Assembly: GCA_020740775.1 (NCBI GenBank)
Contig: JAHEWK010000009.1
Span: 1,302,001-1,366,000, forward strand
Source of the DNA: Ilyonectria destructans
Taxonomy: Eukaryota; Ascomycota; Sordariomycetes; Hypocreales; Nectriaceae
Length of the DNA stretch: 64,000 bases
Direction of reading: 5' to 3'
Position numbers and translations under genes: made by a program. The notes below the pieces were generated by a model, which was not told the DNA's origin, made no database searches, and saw nothing but the letters and a program-made list of their open reading frames with translations. Positions 21,595 through 33,114 of this stretch are shown piece by piece (position 1 is the first letter of the stretch; each line of letters starts with the position of its first letter).

Positions 21595-23479
21595 ATGTCC
21601 CGCGATATTTGGGCAGTTCCGCTTCAGCTCAACAACTTCAACATCATCTTGGCTCTCCTGGGCGGCTTCATCTCGTTGTTTGGCCTAGTCTCGTTTCTTG
21701 TCAAAGAGAATTACTATCTCTCTGAAGCTCGTAAGTCACTCCTCGATCCTGACCTGCACGCCACAGGGCTGCGGCCTTGGCGCTTGACGACGTCTTGATG
21801 GAGGAATTTTTGGCGATGAACTCTTGGCGGCGAACTCTTGGCGGAATCTTGCTTGCTGACGCTATTGTGAAACAGTCATTGCCCTTTTGGTAGGCGTCGC
21901 GTTTGGTCCTAATGGCGCCAACTTCATAAGACCCAATGACTATGCGCAATGTTCCATAGAGGGCATCTCCGATGAGGACTGTCAACGCAACCTCAATACC
22001 ATCACTCTCAACTTCTCCCGCCTCGTGCTGGGCGTGCAGCTTGTACTAGCAGGCGTCCAACTTCCGAGCAAGTACCTGCGGATGGAATGGAAGTCTCTGA
22101 GTCTACTTCTGGGTCCAGGAATGACATGCATGTGGATGGCCACAAGCCTCCTCGTCTGGGGTCTCTCTGGGACGTCTAGCTTTCTGCATGCCCTCGCCAT
22201 TGGCGCCTGTGTGACGCCAACGGATCCTGTGCTCTCCGCCGTCATCGTCAAGGGAAAATTCGCCGATCAGAATATCCCCAAGGACCTCCAGGATCTTATA
22301 GTCGCCGAGTCGGGCGCCAACGACGGACTCGGATACCCGTTTCTTTTCTTTGCCTTGTATCTCATCAAGTATGTCGGCTCGGGTGCTACATCGGGCGGCG
22401 CCGGCGACGCCATGGGTCTGTGGTTCGCCTACACTTGGGGATATACAATCATTCTGAGCATCTTGTATGGTGCTCTGGTGGGGTGGATAGGCAAGGAACT
22501 CCTTCACTGGGCTGAGGAGCACAACTACGTCGATCGCGAAAGCTTCCTCGTCTTTGCCATTGCCCTCGCCTTGTTTGTCCTTGGCACTTGCGGGTTGATT
22601 GGAACCGATGACGTTCTTGCCTGTTTCATCGCTGGAAACGCGTTTACGTGGGACGACTGGTTCCGCCTCGAGACCAAAGACGACTCTCTGCAGCCGACTA
22701 TTGACATGCTCCTCAACGTCACCATCTTCTTGTGGTATGGCGCATTCCTCCCCTGGGAAGACTTCGGCAGCAGCTCTGTCATCTCTACCTGGCGCGTGGT
22801 GGTCCTCGGTCTCCTCGTACTCCTCTTAAGGCGATTGCCTTGGGTATTTCTCATGCACAAGCATATCCCCCAGATCGTGGATACTAAGCAGGCTATTTTT
22901 GTGGGCTTCTTTGGTCCCATTGGTGTCTCGGCCATCTTTTATCTGTTTATTACCCTCGAGTTCATCGAAGAGCATCTCACCGATGAGAATGGGACTACGA
23001 GGAGCGATGTGAAGGAACTCGGCGAGCTGGTTCGAATTATTGTCTGGTTTCTTACTGTCTGCAGTGTTGTAAGTACAATGTCAAACACTCCATCTCCGAG
23101 TTCTTCTCTGCTAATACAGTAATAGGTCATCCATGGACTGAGCATCCCTCTTGGAAAGTTGGGATATCTTGCACCCAGGAGAGTTGGCCGTGTTCTCAGT
23201 GAGACGCTCAGCGATGAGCCACACTTGGTTGAAGCCCGACGAAAGATCCCCATTATTGGAAAATATCTGGTTGCTGATCCCAAGCCAAGGGCTACGGGTC
23301 CTGTTGTCATATTGGGCAGTCGGCCCCTTCATTCGCGACCTGTCGCACCGATCAGCCCTGCGAACGCGAATGCCCAGACTGATGCTACTACTGGCACCGA
23401 CACTCCGGTAGTTGGCGAGTCCGGGACGACAACTCCTCGACGCGACCGTGAAATTCGATTTACGGATGAGGTGGTGTAG
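21595..23479 (+). CDS. Plasma-membrane Na+(K+)/H+ antiporter, Sod2/NHA1 type
   Basis: Exons 21595-21730, 21876-23068 and 23126-23479 give 560 aa. CPA1-type Na+/H+ exchanger expected to export Na+, Li+ or K+ in exchange for protons and so confer salt tolerance. About 12 hydrophobic helices are visible. Family hallmarks: LIALLVGVAFGPNGA near the N-terminus, the ACVTPTDPVLSAV motif with the ion-binding Asp in the unwound helix, and VAESGANDGLGYPFLF with the conserved acidic residues. After VIHGLSIPLGKLGY comes a short cytoplasmic tail of about 100 residues, much shorter than yeast Nha1. The first intron falls in the codon for Leu in SEALIALL. A CRE-like TGACGTCA about 200 bp upstream would fit stress (Sko1/Atf1-type) control, by inference. 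Confidence 0.93.
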
Positions 23480-23989
23480 TGAAGCGAGGATAGCCAAGTT
23501 ACCGAAATAGCACCCAACTGGCATCATTCCCCCGTGTTTACAAACTCATTGTATTACGCGTAGCATTGCGATAGTTTGGTGGGCATCAGCGTCTTACGTT
23601 AGTGTGGCATGCTACTGACCATGACAAGAATATGTCTATTGGATGGCGCCGTCTATTGAAAAAGTGAATATTGATTCGGGTATATGAATGACTCTAGGAA
23701 CTCTCTTGTCACTTGATCTAGTGAGTCCGTGAGCAAACGTCGGAAGTGGTCCTCTGTATTTATACAACTAAGTAGTGTATATTCGTTCACCTCAGTCAGC
23801 ATTTATTTCAAGGTGTTCTATTCATTCGCTAGGTTACGAGGACACCGAAATTGGCGAACTAGCGCGATGAAGAAGTCATGCTTATCCCAGAACCCTAACT
23901 CTACTGCTCGTGCGTACTTAGAAGAAGAAGTCTATCCATCCGAGTTCGATCTTGTTCGTATTTGACGGGTTGCGCTGCTTCGGCCTCCC
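23480..23989. other. Intergenic, no gene seen
   Basis: 3' region of the antiporter gene and unassigned sequence up to the toxin-like remnant. No supported feature. Confidence 0.5.
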
Positions 23990-24780
23990 CAAATGTAATC
24001 TAACTAACCCTATCCAACGGGTACTGCCCCTTCTTCTCTCCAAACATATAATGGGCCATGAGATATGCACTATCCACAGCATTCCTCTTCTCACCCTTCA
24101 GCACATTGTCCTTGATAGTCACGTCCAAATTTCTCAGGCTTGTCGCTTCTAGGCCATTCCACGTCGCCATTGTGCCATTTCTCAACGATCCACTCACTCG
24201 ATTCCGAACTTCGCCATATTTAGCTCTTTGAATACCGCTGCGCTCCTCGAGAACAACGAAACACTGCGGACCTGTATAGTGGCCTGACGCGGGGCCCAAG
24301 ACAGAAGCCGGTCTTTCAAGCTACTGAGATTCATGCTTGTAGTTCCTGCCGTCGAGGTATTGTCCTTGTTGGAAAGTAGCTTCAACTAAACTCGCTCCAC
24401 TCTCCTGGGAAATCACTCGTCAAGTTCCACATCGCCCTGAATCCATTCTGACGGCCCTCAGCATCAACTGCATCGACGGGGTCCCGAAAGAAAGCATTGG
24501 CCGCTGCGTGGAGACACGCACCACCATCTAGGGCTGTTTATTGCACATGGAACTGAACATCGCTGATGGGTCATGGTCGGCAGCGTTGGACGCGCTGGAT
24601 GACACCCAGTACTTGTGCTCTAGCAACGTGAGCGTCGCGTTCACCTCGGGCTGGATCTCTCGCAGCGAGAAGGTCTTGGTGATTTCCAATTCGTGCGTCC
24701 ACTCCTCCAGGTCTGCGGCCTCAAGTCTATCCAGGTCCAGGAATAGGTGTTTCGCGGGTTACCGCAAGGCACATATATTA
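23990..24780 (-). pseudogene. Remnant of a Tc-toxin TcA-like gene (C-terminal TcB-binding region)
   Basis: Reading the minus strand, a stretch without a start codon at about 24755-24530 contains HLFLDLDRLEAADLE and LEITKTFSLREIQPE, the hallmark of the C-terminal TcB-binding domain of insecticidal toxin complex A subunits, and then NATLTLLEHKYW, which in the family lies well downstream: the segment between appears deleted. After an in-frame TAG the next block (about 24540-24390) reads LDGGACLHAAANAF and ends at DFPGEWSEF. Further pieces lie in other frames (24385-24194 and 24299-24000). Deletion, stops and frame changes make it non-functional. Fungal copies of Tc-toxin genes are thought to derive from bacteria by transfer. 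Family call rests on motif recognition; the last pieces are assigned only by order. Confidence 0.55.
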
Positions 24781-24818
24781 AGACACTCTGACGGAATGTT
24801 TGATCTCCCTTGAGATAT

Positions 24819-26710
24819 CTATATAATGCTAAGGCTTGAGATCATGGACTCCAGCTGAAGCATAATCCCATCATATATAGCCTGTTGTAATTGAGGCTTG
24901 CTCAGGTCTTTCCCACAGCCAAAGTCGCACTCGAGAACCTTCTGGGTCATCTCTTGATATTTGGGACCAAGTGGACATGATTGAGATGCCATCCGCCGAA
25001 CATGCAAGACATCATTCGAGTCAACGCGAGCCCAACGCCCGATGGCCAGTAATGCCACACCAAGGTTGTAAACCGTGGCATTGTGTATCCCGTGGACCAA
25101 CTTTGCATCTTCAAAGGACTTTGAGTCGCCAGATGTGTCCACTTCCATCAGTTCTCCTGCAGATCTCTGTGACCAATCGACACTTATATGCAGTGTCTTC
25201 AATGAGGCAGCGAGGTCGGAGTCCTGTTCGAAGAAGTACAGGTCCTGCAAGCCCCAACATTCGCCGAGCCACGGTGTTGAGTTGAACCTCAATACAGCTG
25301 AGACTAGACGCAATGCTAGCTGAAGTTGCTCGGGAACAGATATCTCCTCACTGCGAGGGCGTGCGAGTATTTCATCCATTCGCGTCAGTCCCCCAGATTT
25401 AATATCCCTCTTGCAGACGCTTGGATTGCAGACGCCCTCGCAACATGGGAAGAATGAGTGTCGATACTCATTATGGGCCCACGAGTCCAAATATCCAATA
25501 CACGTGGCAGTGTGGGATTTTTCTTCATGAAATCTTTTCCTCGCAAGTCCCGGGTGATGGTGGACGTCCTTGGGAAGCAGTTTCGAGCAGAAATGCTGGG
25601 TGTTTTGAAGATCCAGGACCATTGCGCTCGACGATTCTGTCAACGTCAAATCGTTTACACTTTGGCTGGCAACTTCATCTGCAAATCCTACAACACGCCG
25701 TCGCTTTCTATGAGTCTTGTCGAAATCTGGACACGTCGTAAAGAAACTTGGACCTAGGATCATTGTGGCCGTTGATTTGACGTGGACGGTGATCATGTTC
25801 GCCAGTACTAGGCTGGGTAGCGAAAAAGTAGTTAATGGTATACTCTTCCCTTTCTCTTGCTTGGATTCGTTCTCAAGACATGAAATAGTCAAATCCAACT
25901 GGACTTCATCAGGACGTTTAGTCTCGAGGAAAAGCCTGACCATATGTCGAAAAGGGGCTGAGTCCGGTGTTGACCAGGCAGTGCAAAATGCCTTGTGAAG
26001 TGCTTGTGAAGCCTGCCTCGTGTTCAAGTAGTAATTAAAGGTGTGCTTGTGGAGTGACTGGACGGAATATGGATAATGTAGGAATGGACGCGTACGCGTC
26101 ATGGGCTTGCAAAGTTCACCCATCTGCTCACGGAGGAGCTTGAGGTCGTTGTTGCTGTCTCGAAGTTCACCGGTCCATTTTTCGAACTTGGACTTGTCAA
26201 AAAGGATGTTCATGCGATCTCTCACCCTTCTTACTGTATCCTTGAGTCGCTCATCCTGGAGAGATAGTGTTTCATTAGTATTTGGATTGTGGGTGAGTCG
26301 GTCGCTATCCTTACGTGTAGCTGTTCTTCATCCAAGCAGTTGAAGCATTCCAGGCCTTTTTTTAGATCGTTGATAATCGCTTGGATGTCTTCAATAATTT
26401 CCTTGAGCGATCGGGTGTTGTCTCCAAGACGGTCCACCATGTCACCCTCCAAGCTGCGACTCCTCCATTTCTTGTGTGTGCCATCTTCAACCATGTCCTG
26501 GACCAAGGCTTCATCGTCCAGGACCAAGCGGAGAACAAGGTGGACCTCGTTGAGAAAGAATTGCCTCTGGCGGTCAAAATGCTTTCGCACACGGTCAACC
26601 TCTCTGGAATAGTGACGAAAGGTTTTGAGCTTCGAGTAGGTGGCTTTGTACACCTTGAGCGAGCCGCCGAGAAGAGGGACGATGCCCAATGTGAGCGAAA
26701 CCGGATCCAT
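24819..26710 (-). CDS. DUF7580 domain protein (HeLo/prion-inhibition related)
   Basis: Exons 26710-26315 and 26255-24819 give 610 aa. The N-terminus MDPVSLTLGIVPLLGGSLKVYKATYSKL is the helical start seen in fungal HeLo-like/prion-inhibition N-terminal domains; about 1-200 are predicted helical with heptad-like charge patterns. The C-terminal half carries QLQLALRLVSAVLRFNSTPWLGECWGLQDLYFF-type sequence of the DUF7580 domain, a degenerate kinase-like fold, and VYNLGVALLAIGRWARV resembling kinase subdomain IX. Such proteins are common in Fusarium and relatives, often next to HET/NLR genes, with unproven roles. It is divergent from the C2H2 regulator (229 bp between starts). Confidence 0.85.
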
Positions 26711-26939
26711 CTCTGTAGAGATGCGAAGATTCTACGAGGAAGTTAAATCTGGCCCATGGTGCGAGATTATCCAAGATGTCAGCAGGCAGAACGAGGCGCA
26801 GTGCGGCTGAGACGGGCGGGGTATCGTGTTGCTAGGATTATCTTTGAGCCGCAGCCTGATTGATTCGTCGCCTGATTATCCCTCAGGATTGACCATCGCG
26901 ACTCTGAAGTTTTGTCTGTTCTCATCTCAATCTCACAAG

Positions 26940-28512
26940 ATGAATAGTCCAACAAACAAGAACCGAAGGATGAACCCACTGCCGGTCGATCCTGCAATGT
27001 TCGCGTCTGCGCGATTTCGCGATGCTACCAAGGCCATCCAGGAATGGCAGGCCGACAGCACCTCCAGCAGCTACTGGGCGGGCGACATGAGCGCCAACGC
27101 TCGACTCTGCAGTGCTGTGCTCCTGTTCTACAAGGAAATACTTCGACATATTTCCAAGCAGGTTGATATAAAAAAACCTATCCGCATGAGTCTTGAGCGC
27201 ACGTATTCGCTCATGGTTCTGTGGTCAGAAGCATGGGGCGTTAGAGACGGTTCTCTGGACGAGATCTTTGCCAAGTCACGAAACATTCGGCGATCTTCTC
27301 TTAAGATCTTGTTGAGTATCGCGAATGCATTGTTGGAAAGTAGGTCACTATTTCGTGGTGCTCACAACATCCCCACGTTAATTCCTGCAGCAAATACGAG
27401 GGTACACCACCGCTAACTGAGCCGACAGGACTCAAACCTCTTGTTGTCAAAGACAAATTGGAAAGGCTGGATGAGTTGGAGCCACGTCTCACCGCCATGA
27501 CTGCAGAAGCGTCCTATCTGATACACGATGTCACTGACATCGATTCCGACTCTTCGAGCGATGGATCTTCGGATTTTGAGCTGGATACTATTGACGAAAT
27601 TGTTGAGGATTTGCGAACAGATGTGCAATGTCTAACGGAACTAAATCCTCTCATAAGAAACCCTGTCTTTGATCGCTCATCACAGAAGCAGAAAGAGCTT
27701 GAAGTGGCTGACTGGGCCCCTCAAAAAGCGTTCTGTGATAAAATTGAGCAACGGTTCCCTCAGGCTGATAATTCACTAGTCCTGGGACTGGGAGAAGCAA
27801 ATTGGTGGAGATTTCAAACTTGCCAAGAACTGCGACTCAAAAATGAGCTTGCTGAGCAGCAGCAACTAGGAACCGCCAAGGGAGATCATGAAACGGTGGC
27901 TGACTCAAAATTCCACGACTCAGGCTTGGGGACATCATTGCCGACAAGGAGTTCATACGCCGAAACGATAATGACCTACAGTGGTTCTAATGGCCAAAAG
28001 ACACGTATTCCACCACTAACCGATGAAGCGAAGCGAGGGAAGCCTTTTCCATGTGTCGCCTGTGGCAAGGTTGTCCGAGTAACGAATAACTCGGCTTGGA
28101 AGTGGGTGGCCTTTCATAATGGCTTGTGCAGCTTTATTAGAGCTAATCTGAATATTCAAGGCGCCATCTATACTCGGATCTACAACCCTACCTGTGTCTT
28201 GAGACGAAATGTGGAATGCTCGCTTTCCGCAACCGCAATGAATGGTCAACACATCTTGCCCTTGAGCACTATGAGCCCGACTGGGAACCCGAAACATGTC
28301 CTTTATGCTTCGAAACCACTGGGCAAGGGCAAATAGCAATCACACGTCATTTGGCCGGCCATCTTGAAGAGATTTCTTTATCAGCTCTCCCAACCAATGC
28401 GGACGAGGAGGCTGAGGAGGCTAGCTCAGAAGCAAGTCTTGGCAGTTTACAACACCACGACCCTGACGCCGACGCCGGCCCAGGGATCCATAGCACAATG
28501 AAGACCCGGTAA
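26940..28512 (+). CDS. C2H2 zinc-finger region regulator-like protein
   Basis: Exons 26940-27339, 27429-28101 and 28161-28512 give 474 aa with phases closing. The N-terminal helical region (SARFRDATKAIQEWQAD) and the acidic DSDSSSDGSSDFELD stretch (about 160-175) match a large Fusarium family of C2H2 proteins. The zinc-binding block at about 345-440 has CVACGKVV, SAWKRHLYSDLQPYLCL (the third exon starts in K of WKRH), WSTHLALEHY, CPLC and TRHLAGHLEEISLSALP. The frame stops at a TAA (28510-28512), but the open frame continues directly into a Zn2Cys6-PHD module (next entry), so the annotated C-terminus may be a truncation. An alternative start is the Met at 26970. Confidence 0.8.
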
Positions 28513-29746
28513 ATCGGGGCCTGTGATAGATGTCGCAGGCTCAAAGTACGATGTTATCAGGGCTTACCAAAACCCGATGGATCCGATGGGGGGTGTATGC
28601 GATGCGAAACTATTGGGAGCACATGCGTCAGGAGCCGAACGAAACCTGAAATTAAAGCTCCCACGTTTAAATGCATTTGTGGAAACCCTGAACCCGACGA
28701 CAATACTATTTACTGTCCCTCGTGTACAACTTGGCAGCATATCGACTGCTACTATAACGACTACCCCGAGCAGGCACTGAGGGAAAGCTTTGAACACCTT
28801 TGCAACGACTGCAATCCACGACCACTGGATATTTCTGGAGCACGGAGTAGGCAGGAGTCTAAGAGGCCAACTAAGAAACACGACAGTGTAGACCCAGAGG
28901 ATGGTGAGGTCGTGCGATGCGTCTGTGGCCACGATGACTATCCTGGCCCTGCACCGGGACAATTGCCACCCTCTAAAGCCGCTGAGCTAATCGCAGATGC
29001 AGGCGGACTTTTTATCCAATGTGATACTTGCAAAGTCTGGCAGCACGGCGCTTGTATGGGGATTCTCTCGGACGAGCAGACCCCTGACGAATACTTTTGT
29101 GAGATCTGTCGAAAGGATTTACATATCCTCCAGACCACTTCGAACGGGTATGCACACCACTTATACCTATAAACAATCCTCCTGTCTCGCAAGGCACCAG
29201 GCTAACAAATTGTCGATTAGACTGAGATATTCCCAGTACCAGCTCGTCTCTCAAATTGTACCACCAAAAGTGGATACCAAGTCGAGCGCTAAATCTGGGG
29301 AAAAATCGCACAGTCATAAACAAGTCCCTTCGGATACGACCGCGTCAGACGAGCGACGAGGCAAACAACGTGACAAGCAACAGCAGAAGCCACAAGGAGA
29401 ACGACCAAAGAACGTGAGTCAAATGACTAACTAGTCGCCAATATCGGAAAGCTAAACTTCATGGAATCTAGGTGGGCAACATAGACCCGCCCAGGTTCGG
29501 TGATGGCCGGGCAGCCGACCTCTGGAAATGTGTAGGTTAAAATGAGGTTTACAATACCTGAATAGGCGCCTTTGCTAATATCTCCAGTGCAACTGTGACG
29601 ACGGCTGGTTTTCTACTGACACGCTGGACATGTGCCCTAAATGTGGTAACTACCGCTGCGACGACTGTAAATATGCTATGTCAGACGGAGATATGGACCA
29701 CAATAACGCTACCGGAGAGAGGAGTGATCATTCCCTTTCGCCGTAG
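28513..29746 (+). pseudogene. Zn2Cys6-PHD-PHD module cut off by an in-frame stop
   Basis: Segments 28513-29147, 29221-29413, 29472-29531 and 29588-29746 splice into one frame. Directly after the TAA of the C2H2 gene comes a full Zn2Cys6 cluster, ACDRCRRLKVRC...CMRCETIGSTC (C-x2-C-x6-C-x13-C-x2-C-x6-C). It is followed by a first PHD finger (CICGNPEPD, YCPSCTTWQHIDC, LCNDC), a second PHD finger of the Cti6/Set3 kind (CVCGHDD, QCDTCKVWQHGACMG, YFCEIC), a basic linker and a C-terminal Cys cluster (CNCDDGW, CPKCG, CDDC). The first in-frame ATG is 28597, in the middle of the Zn2Cys6 motif, so this cannot be an ordinary separate gene with an intact first domain. Most likely a formerly single regulator; a short product from 28597 (320 aa, two PHD fingers) remains possible. 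Confidence 0.7.
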
Positions 29747-30466
29747 TGGCATGGCGACATGCTGCATCTTGATATTTTATTTTGCGTTTGTGGTAGTTCC
29801 TACTCCTTTGCCGAATAGAATGACAAGGTCAAAATTGTGGAAGTGAAAACGTTGGTTCAACGTAAGCTTAGTCCCGCAGGCGGCAAGGTCAGGCATAGAA
29901 GGAATTAACGAGTAAAGCAAAAGGTGAGATGGGGATACCTGGTGCAAATAGTGGAGAGAAGTTGGCCGAAGGGCACAGACTGATAAATATACCGTCTAAT
30001 ATTGACAGTGCTTGCTACAGTATAGGAAAAGGTGCCATAACCGCTAAATTGCCCCAGCATATAAACTAATTTTCAAATGATGACTATTAGTAATGAGCTA
30101 ACTGGATGTTGATTGTTCCTTTATTTTTATTATCTTGCATTGCGTAGGTATAGAGAAGCGATCGTGCGTGTTGTCCCGCCATTTGCCAACAGTGGAGAGA
30201 GAAGGATGAAAAGATAATGGGAGATCACAAGAATGCAAAAGTTGGAGACATTTGAGACAATCACCCTACAGAAGGGGGTAGGGTAGCCCACGTGTATCTT
30301 AGGAGCCACTCTTGTATAGTGAGGCAGATAACCCTCATCCACTCTTCAACATCTGCAAAATTTACAAAAGCTTTGCTTCTGCTTCTTATTGACGGTCATG
30401 CTTCTGATTACAAATCATTACCACTGTTTCTTCCCTATCACCCTCGTCGTCTCTTTTCTTAACAAC
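29747..30466. other. Intergenic, no gene seen
   Basis: AT-rich sequence between the PHD module and the small pseudogene; no supported feature. Confidence 0.5.
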
Positions 30467-30949
30467 ATGAGCTTCTGAAGCGACATTGGCAACGACTTCT
30501 CGCGCGATGGAGTCGTCGCCAAAATAACAGAGAGAATCCCCGTTGCCGGGCTCGCGAGCGCCGGTGACTAGACCGTAGACGGCAATGAAGAGCATGCTAA
30601 ACGAGCTGTAGCTAACTTCAATTAAATTATCGCAACAACCAGCGCAGTCCGGGGTTTCATGGTCGGTGGTCCCGTGGACGCTATGGCTGCAGGTAAAGTC
30701 GCGTCTACTGCGGGTATCGGAGCCGAGGGGGCGATGAGCACTACTATCGACGACGCAAATGCCAAAGATAACACAGGTCACGTTCGCCTCCAGCGAATCA
30801 TGGCGGATAGCGTCATGGTTGGGGCGACTGGAGGTACAAGTGGCGGAATCATGGTCAGACGAGGCTCCTCTGCTGCTACTAAGCCAGTTAGGCGTATCGT
30901 CGACAGGGAGCTGGAATCACCATTGCGAATGAGATTGGTTCGGCTTTAA
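30467..30949 (+). pseudogene. Small glycine-rich fungal protein gene with three in-frame stops
   Basis: From ATG 30467 one frame stays recognisably coding to the TAA at 30947, but it is cut by TGA (30476), TAG (30569) and TAA (30623). Between the stops it reads SDIGNDFSRDGVVAKITERI, PVAGLASAGD, NEEHAKRAVANFN and AVRGFMVGGPVDAMAAG, then STTIDDANAK and MADSVMVGATGGTSGG. This resembles small Gly/Ala-rich proteins found in many Pezizomycotina (function unknown). The three stops can each be explained by one C-to-T change (CGA, CAG, CAA). A GT-AG intron could skip the TAG and TAA (30564-30650) but not the TGA at codon 4. Confidence 0.6.
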
Positions 30950-32184
30950 GGAAAATCGCTGCGTATATTGCGGCTGTTCAAGCAAGCAAGTAAGTTTCTA
31001 CCCGTCCCTCCCCCTTTCCAATACATAAAGGCCAAGTTTAGATACTATGACATAATTGGATATGGTTAATTATCTAAGAAGGTTAAGGCAAAAGTCAACA
31101 TCACAAATGAACCTTTATCATGTTTGAGATTCTAAATCTATTGACTAAAAGCAGCTCTGCGAACGATTTGGAAGAAGCTCGATCGGGGAATCTGAGTTTC
31201 CTCTTGAAGTTATAGCAATGGATTTAAACTATTTTTAATGGCTTCTTCAATATGTGGAGATTGTATTTCTCAACTCCTACTGGATGGAAAGTCGTGACCG
31301 TAGCTTAGTGGGCTATTGTCTTTGCTCGTATAGCGCTTAACAGTTGACTACTCGTACCATCCAGGCTGGAATCGTGCAGATATTAACTGTACATTTACAT
31401 GTTGACTTGGAGCGGAGTTCGAAAATGAGCGCCCCGTGCCCATCTTTAGACCCTCCGTATCCAATATTTTTTCTCCTCCACCTGCCCAAACAAGTAACAA
31501 GGGACTAACAAGAGCCAATTCGTCATTCATTCATTCAGGCTGACGGTAAGCTCGGAGGTGACGTAGTTTGAGAGTAACTTGAAGGCGGCGGGAAAATGAC
31601 GCACTAGCGCCGGATCTTGCCGGCGAGGCTCGGCGATCTCGGCGACGTAGCCGATCGAGTATCACAGTTGATTGACAATGACAACAATACACCCCGTAAG
31701 TTAGGCAATAATTGTATAGATTCGTGAATATTTCTTTGCTGCTAAAGTTCTTTGTATGTATGTCGATTTGTTGCATTTCTTCATCCGAACGAAAGAAAAT
31801 TCAGATCATAATTGTCTCTAACAGAATATGGTCGGCTCCGTGATGTTACACGCTCTCACACGTTGCAACACCACGGGCCGTACACCCGTCATTCGCCACA
31901 ATATGCACACTACTGAGAGAAGGTGCGGGCCTAACACTCGGCTGGACTAGTAATACACTCCATCGGATTGGTCGCCGCCACAATGGACACTTGGATAACA
32001 TCTTGCCTGCCGAACCTGACACCGTTCTTACTTATCAAACGACAAGTAGAAACACATGGCTACCAAGCTATACAGACAACATCACCGAGTCCTCCTACTT
32101 CCCGGAGTAGATAAAAGACGGCTTCCTTCAACAAGTACTTTTCATCTACAATCCCAGTCCATTAGCGTAAAAGCACGTTCAAAG
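30950..32184. other. Intergenic, DyP promoter at right end
   Basis: 1.2 kb without a supported gene. A CCAAT box in reverse (ATTGG, 31967-31971) and a TATA-like AGATAAAAGA (about 32110) lie before the peroxidase start. Confidence 0.5.
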
Positions 32185-33114
32185 ATGAACCCTCAACCCG
32201 TGGACGCACCCCTCACCACATCGGCAACTTTCCTTGTTGTGTCGGCCACACACACGCCCGATTCGGTCCGCAAGATCCGCAAGGCCTTGTCAAAGGTCAA
32301 TGACATTATCAAGAATGTCTCCATCCGGAATCCCGCCGCCAACCTCAGCTGCATCGTCGGAATTGGGGCCTCTGTCTGGGATGGTCTCATGAAGCTCCCC
32401 CGGCCAGCTGAATTGCACCCGTTCCCGGAGGTACGAGGCGCTACCCACACTGCCGTTTCCACGCCGGGAGACTTGATCTTTCATATCCGGTCTGAGAGGA
32501 GGGACTTTTGTTTCGAGTTTGAGCGGCAGCTCATGGATCTGCTCGGAGACGCAGTGAAGATGGAGGACACGACTGTCGGGTTCCGATATTTTGATGCTCG
32601 GGACCTGCTGGGCTTCATTGATGGCACCGCAAATCCGATTGGTTCCGACGTGGAGGACAGTGTCCTCATTACTGAATCAGACGACAGACCTGCAGCAGGA
32701 GGCAGCTACATCGTCGTTCAAAAATACCTTCACAATCTGAAAGCATGGCATGCCCTTTCGACAGAACAGCAAGAAGCCATTATCGGCCGAACCAAGATCG
32801 ACAACATCGAGCTAGATGATGCCGAGGAAGGCCAGCAGCAAGCGCACAAGACACTCGCGACGCTAGAAGACGAGGATGGAAATGAACATGATATTCTCCG
32901 GGATAACATGCCATTCGGGTCGCCGGGTTCTGGAGAATTCGGCACGTACTTTATTGGATATTCACGCAAGCTGTGGGTTATTGAGAAAATGATGGAGCGC
33001 ATGTTCATTGGAAATCCGCCTGGGTTGCATGATCGCATTCTCGACTTTTCAACGCCAGTGACTGGGTCGACCTTTTTTGCTCCGACTGCAAGTGTGCTGG
33101 AACAACTTGATTAA
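32185..33114 (+). CDS. DyP-type heme peroxidase (YfeX-like)
   Basis: Single-exon dye-decolorizing peroxidase, 309 aa from ATG 32185. It oxidises dyes, phenolics or other reductants with H2O2 using heme. Visible active-site residues: catalytic Asp146 in GFIDGT, proximal heme ligand His221 in QAHKTL, distal Arg261 in FIGYSR, and the NMPFG segment at 241. The length and the QPVDAPLTTSATFLVV start fit bacterial-type class P/YfeX enzymes without a signal peptide, so an intracellular enzyme is likely. A longer frame from ATG 32056 would add 43 residues, but a TATA-like AGATAAAAGA lies inside that extension, which favours 32185. Absence of introns and similarity to bacterial types would allow an old horizontal origin (inference). 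Confidence 0.93.
   Translation: MNPQPVDAPLTTSATFLVVSATHTPDSVRKIRKALSKVNDIIKNVSIRNPAANLSCIVGIGASVWDGLMKLPRPAELHPFPEVRGATHTAVSTPGDLIFHIRSERRDFCFEFERQLMDLLGDAVKMEDTTVGFRYFDARDLLGFIDGTANPIGSDVEDSVLITESDDRPAAGGSYIVVQKYLHNLKAWHALSTEQQEAIIGRTKIDNIELDDAEEGQQQAHKTLATLEDEDGNEHDILRDNMPFGSPGSGEFGTYFIGYSRKLWVIEKMMERMFIGNPPGLHDRILDFSTPVTGSTFFAPTASVLEQLD

Noticed and set aside
24541..24813. Plus-strand ORF
   Set aside because: It is antisense to the toxin-like remnant, whose minus-strand translation has recognisable motifs.
32056..32184. 43-codon N-terminal extension of the DyP peroxidase
   Set aside because: A TATA-like motif lies inside it and family members start near ATG 32185; kept only as an alternative.
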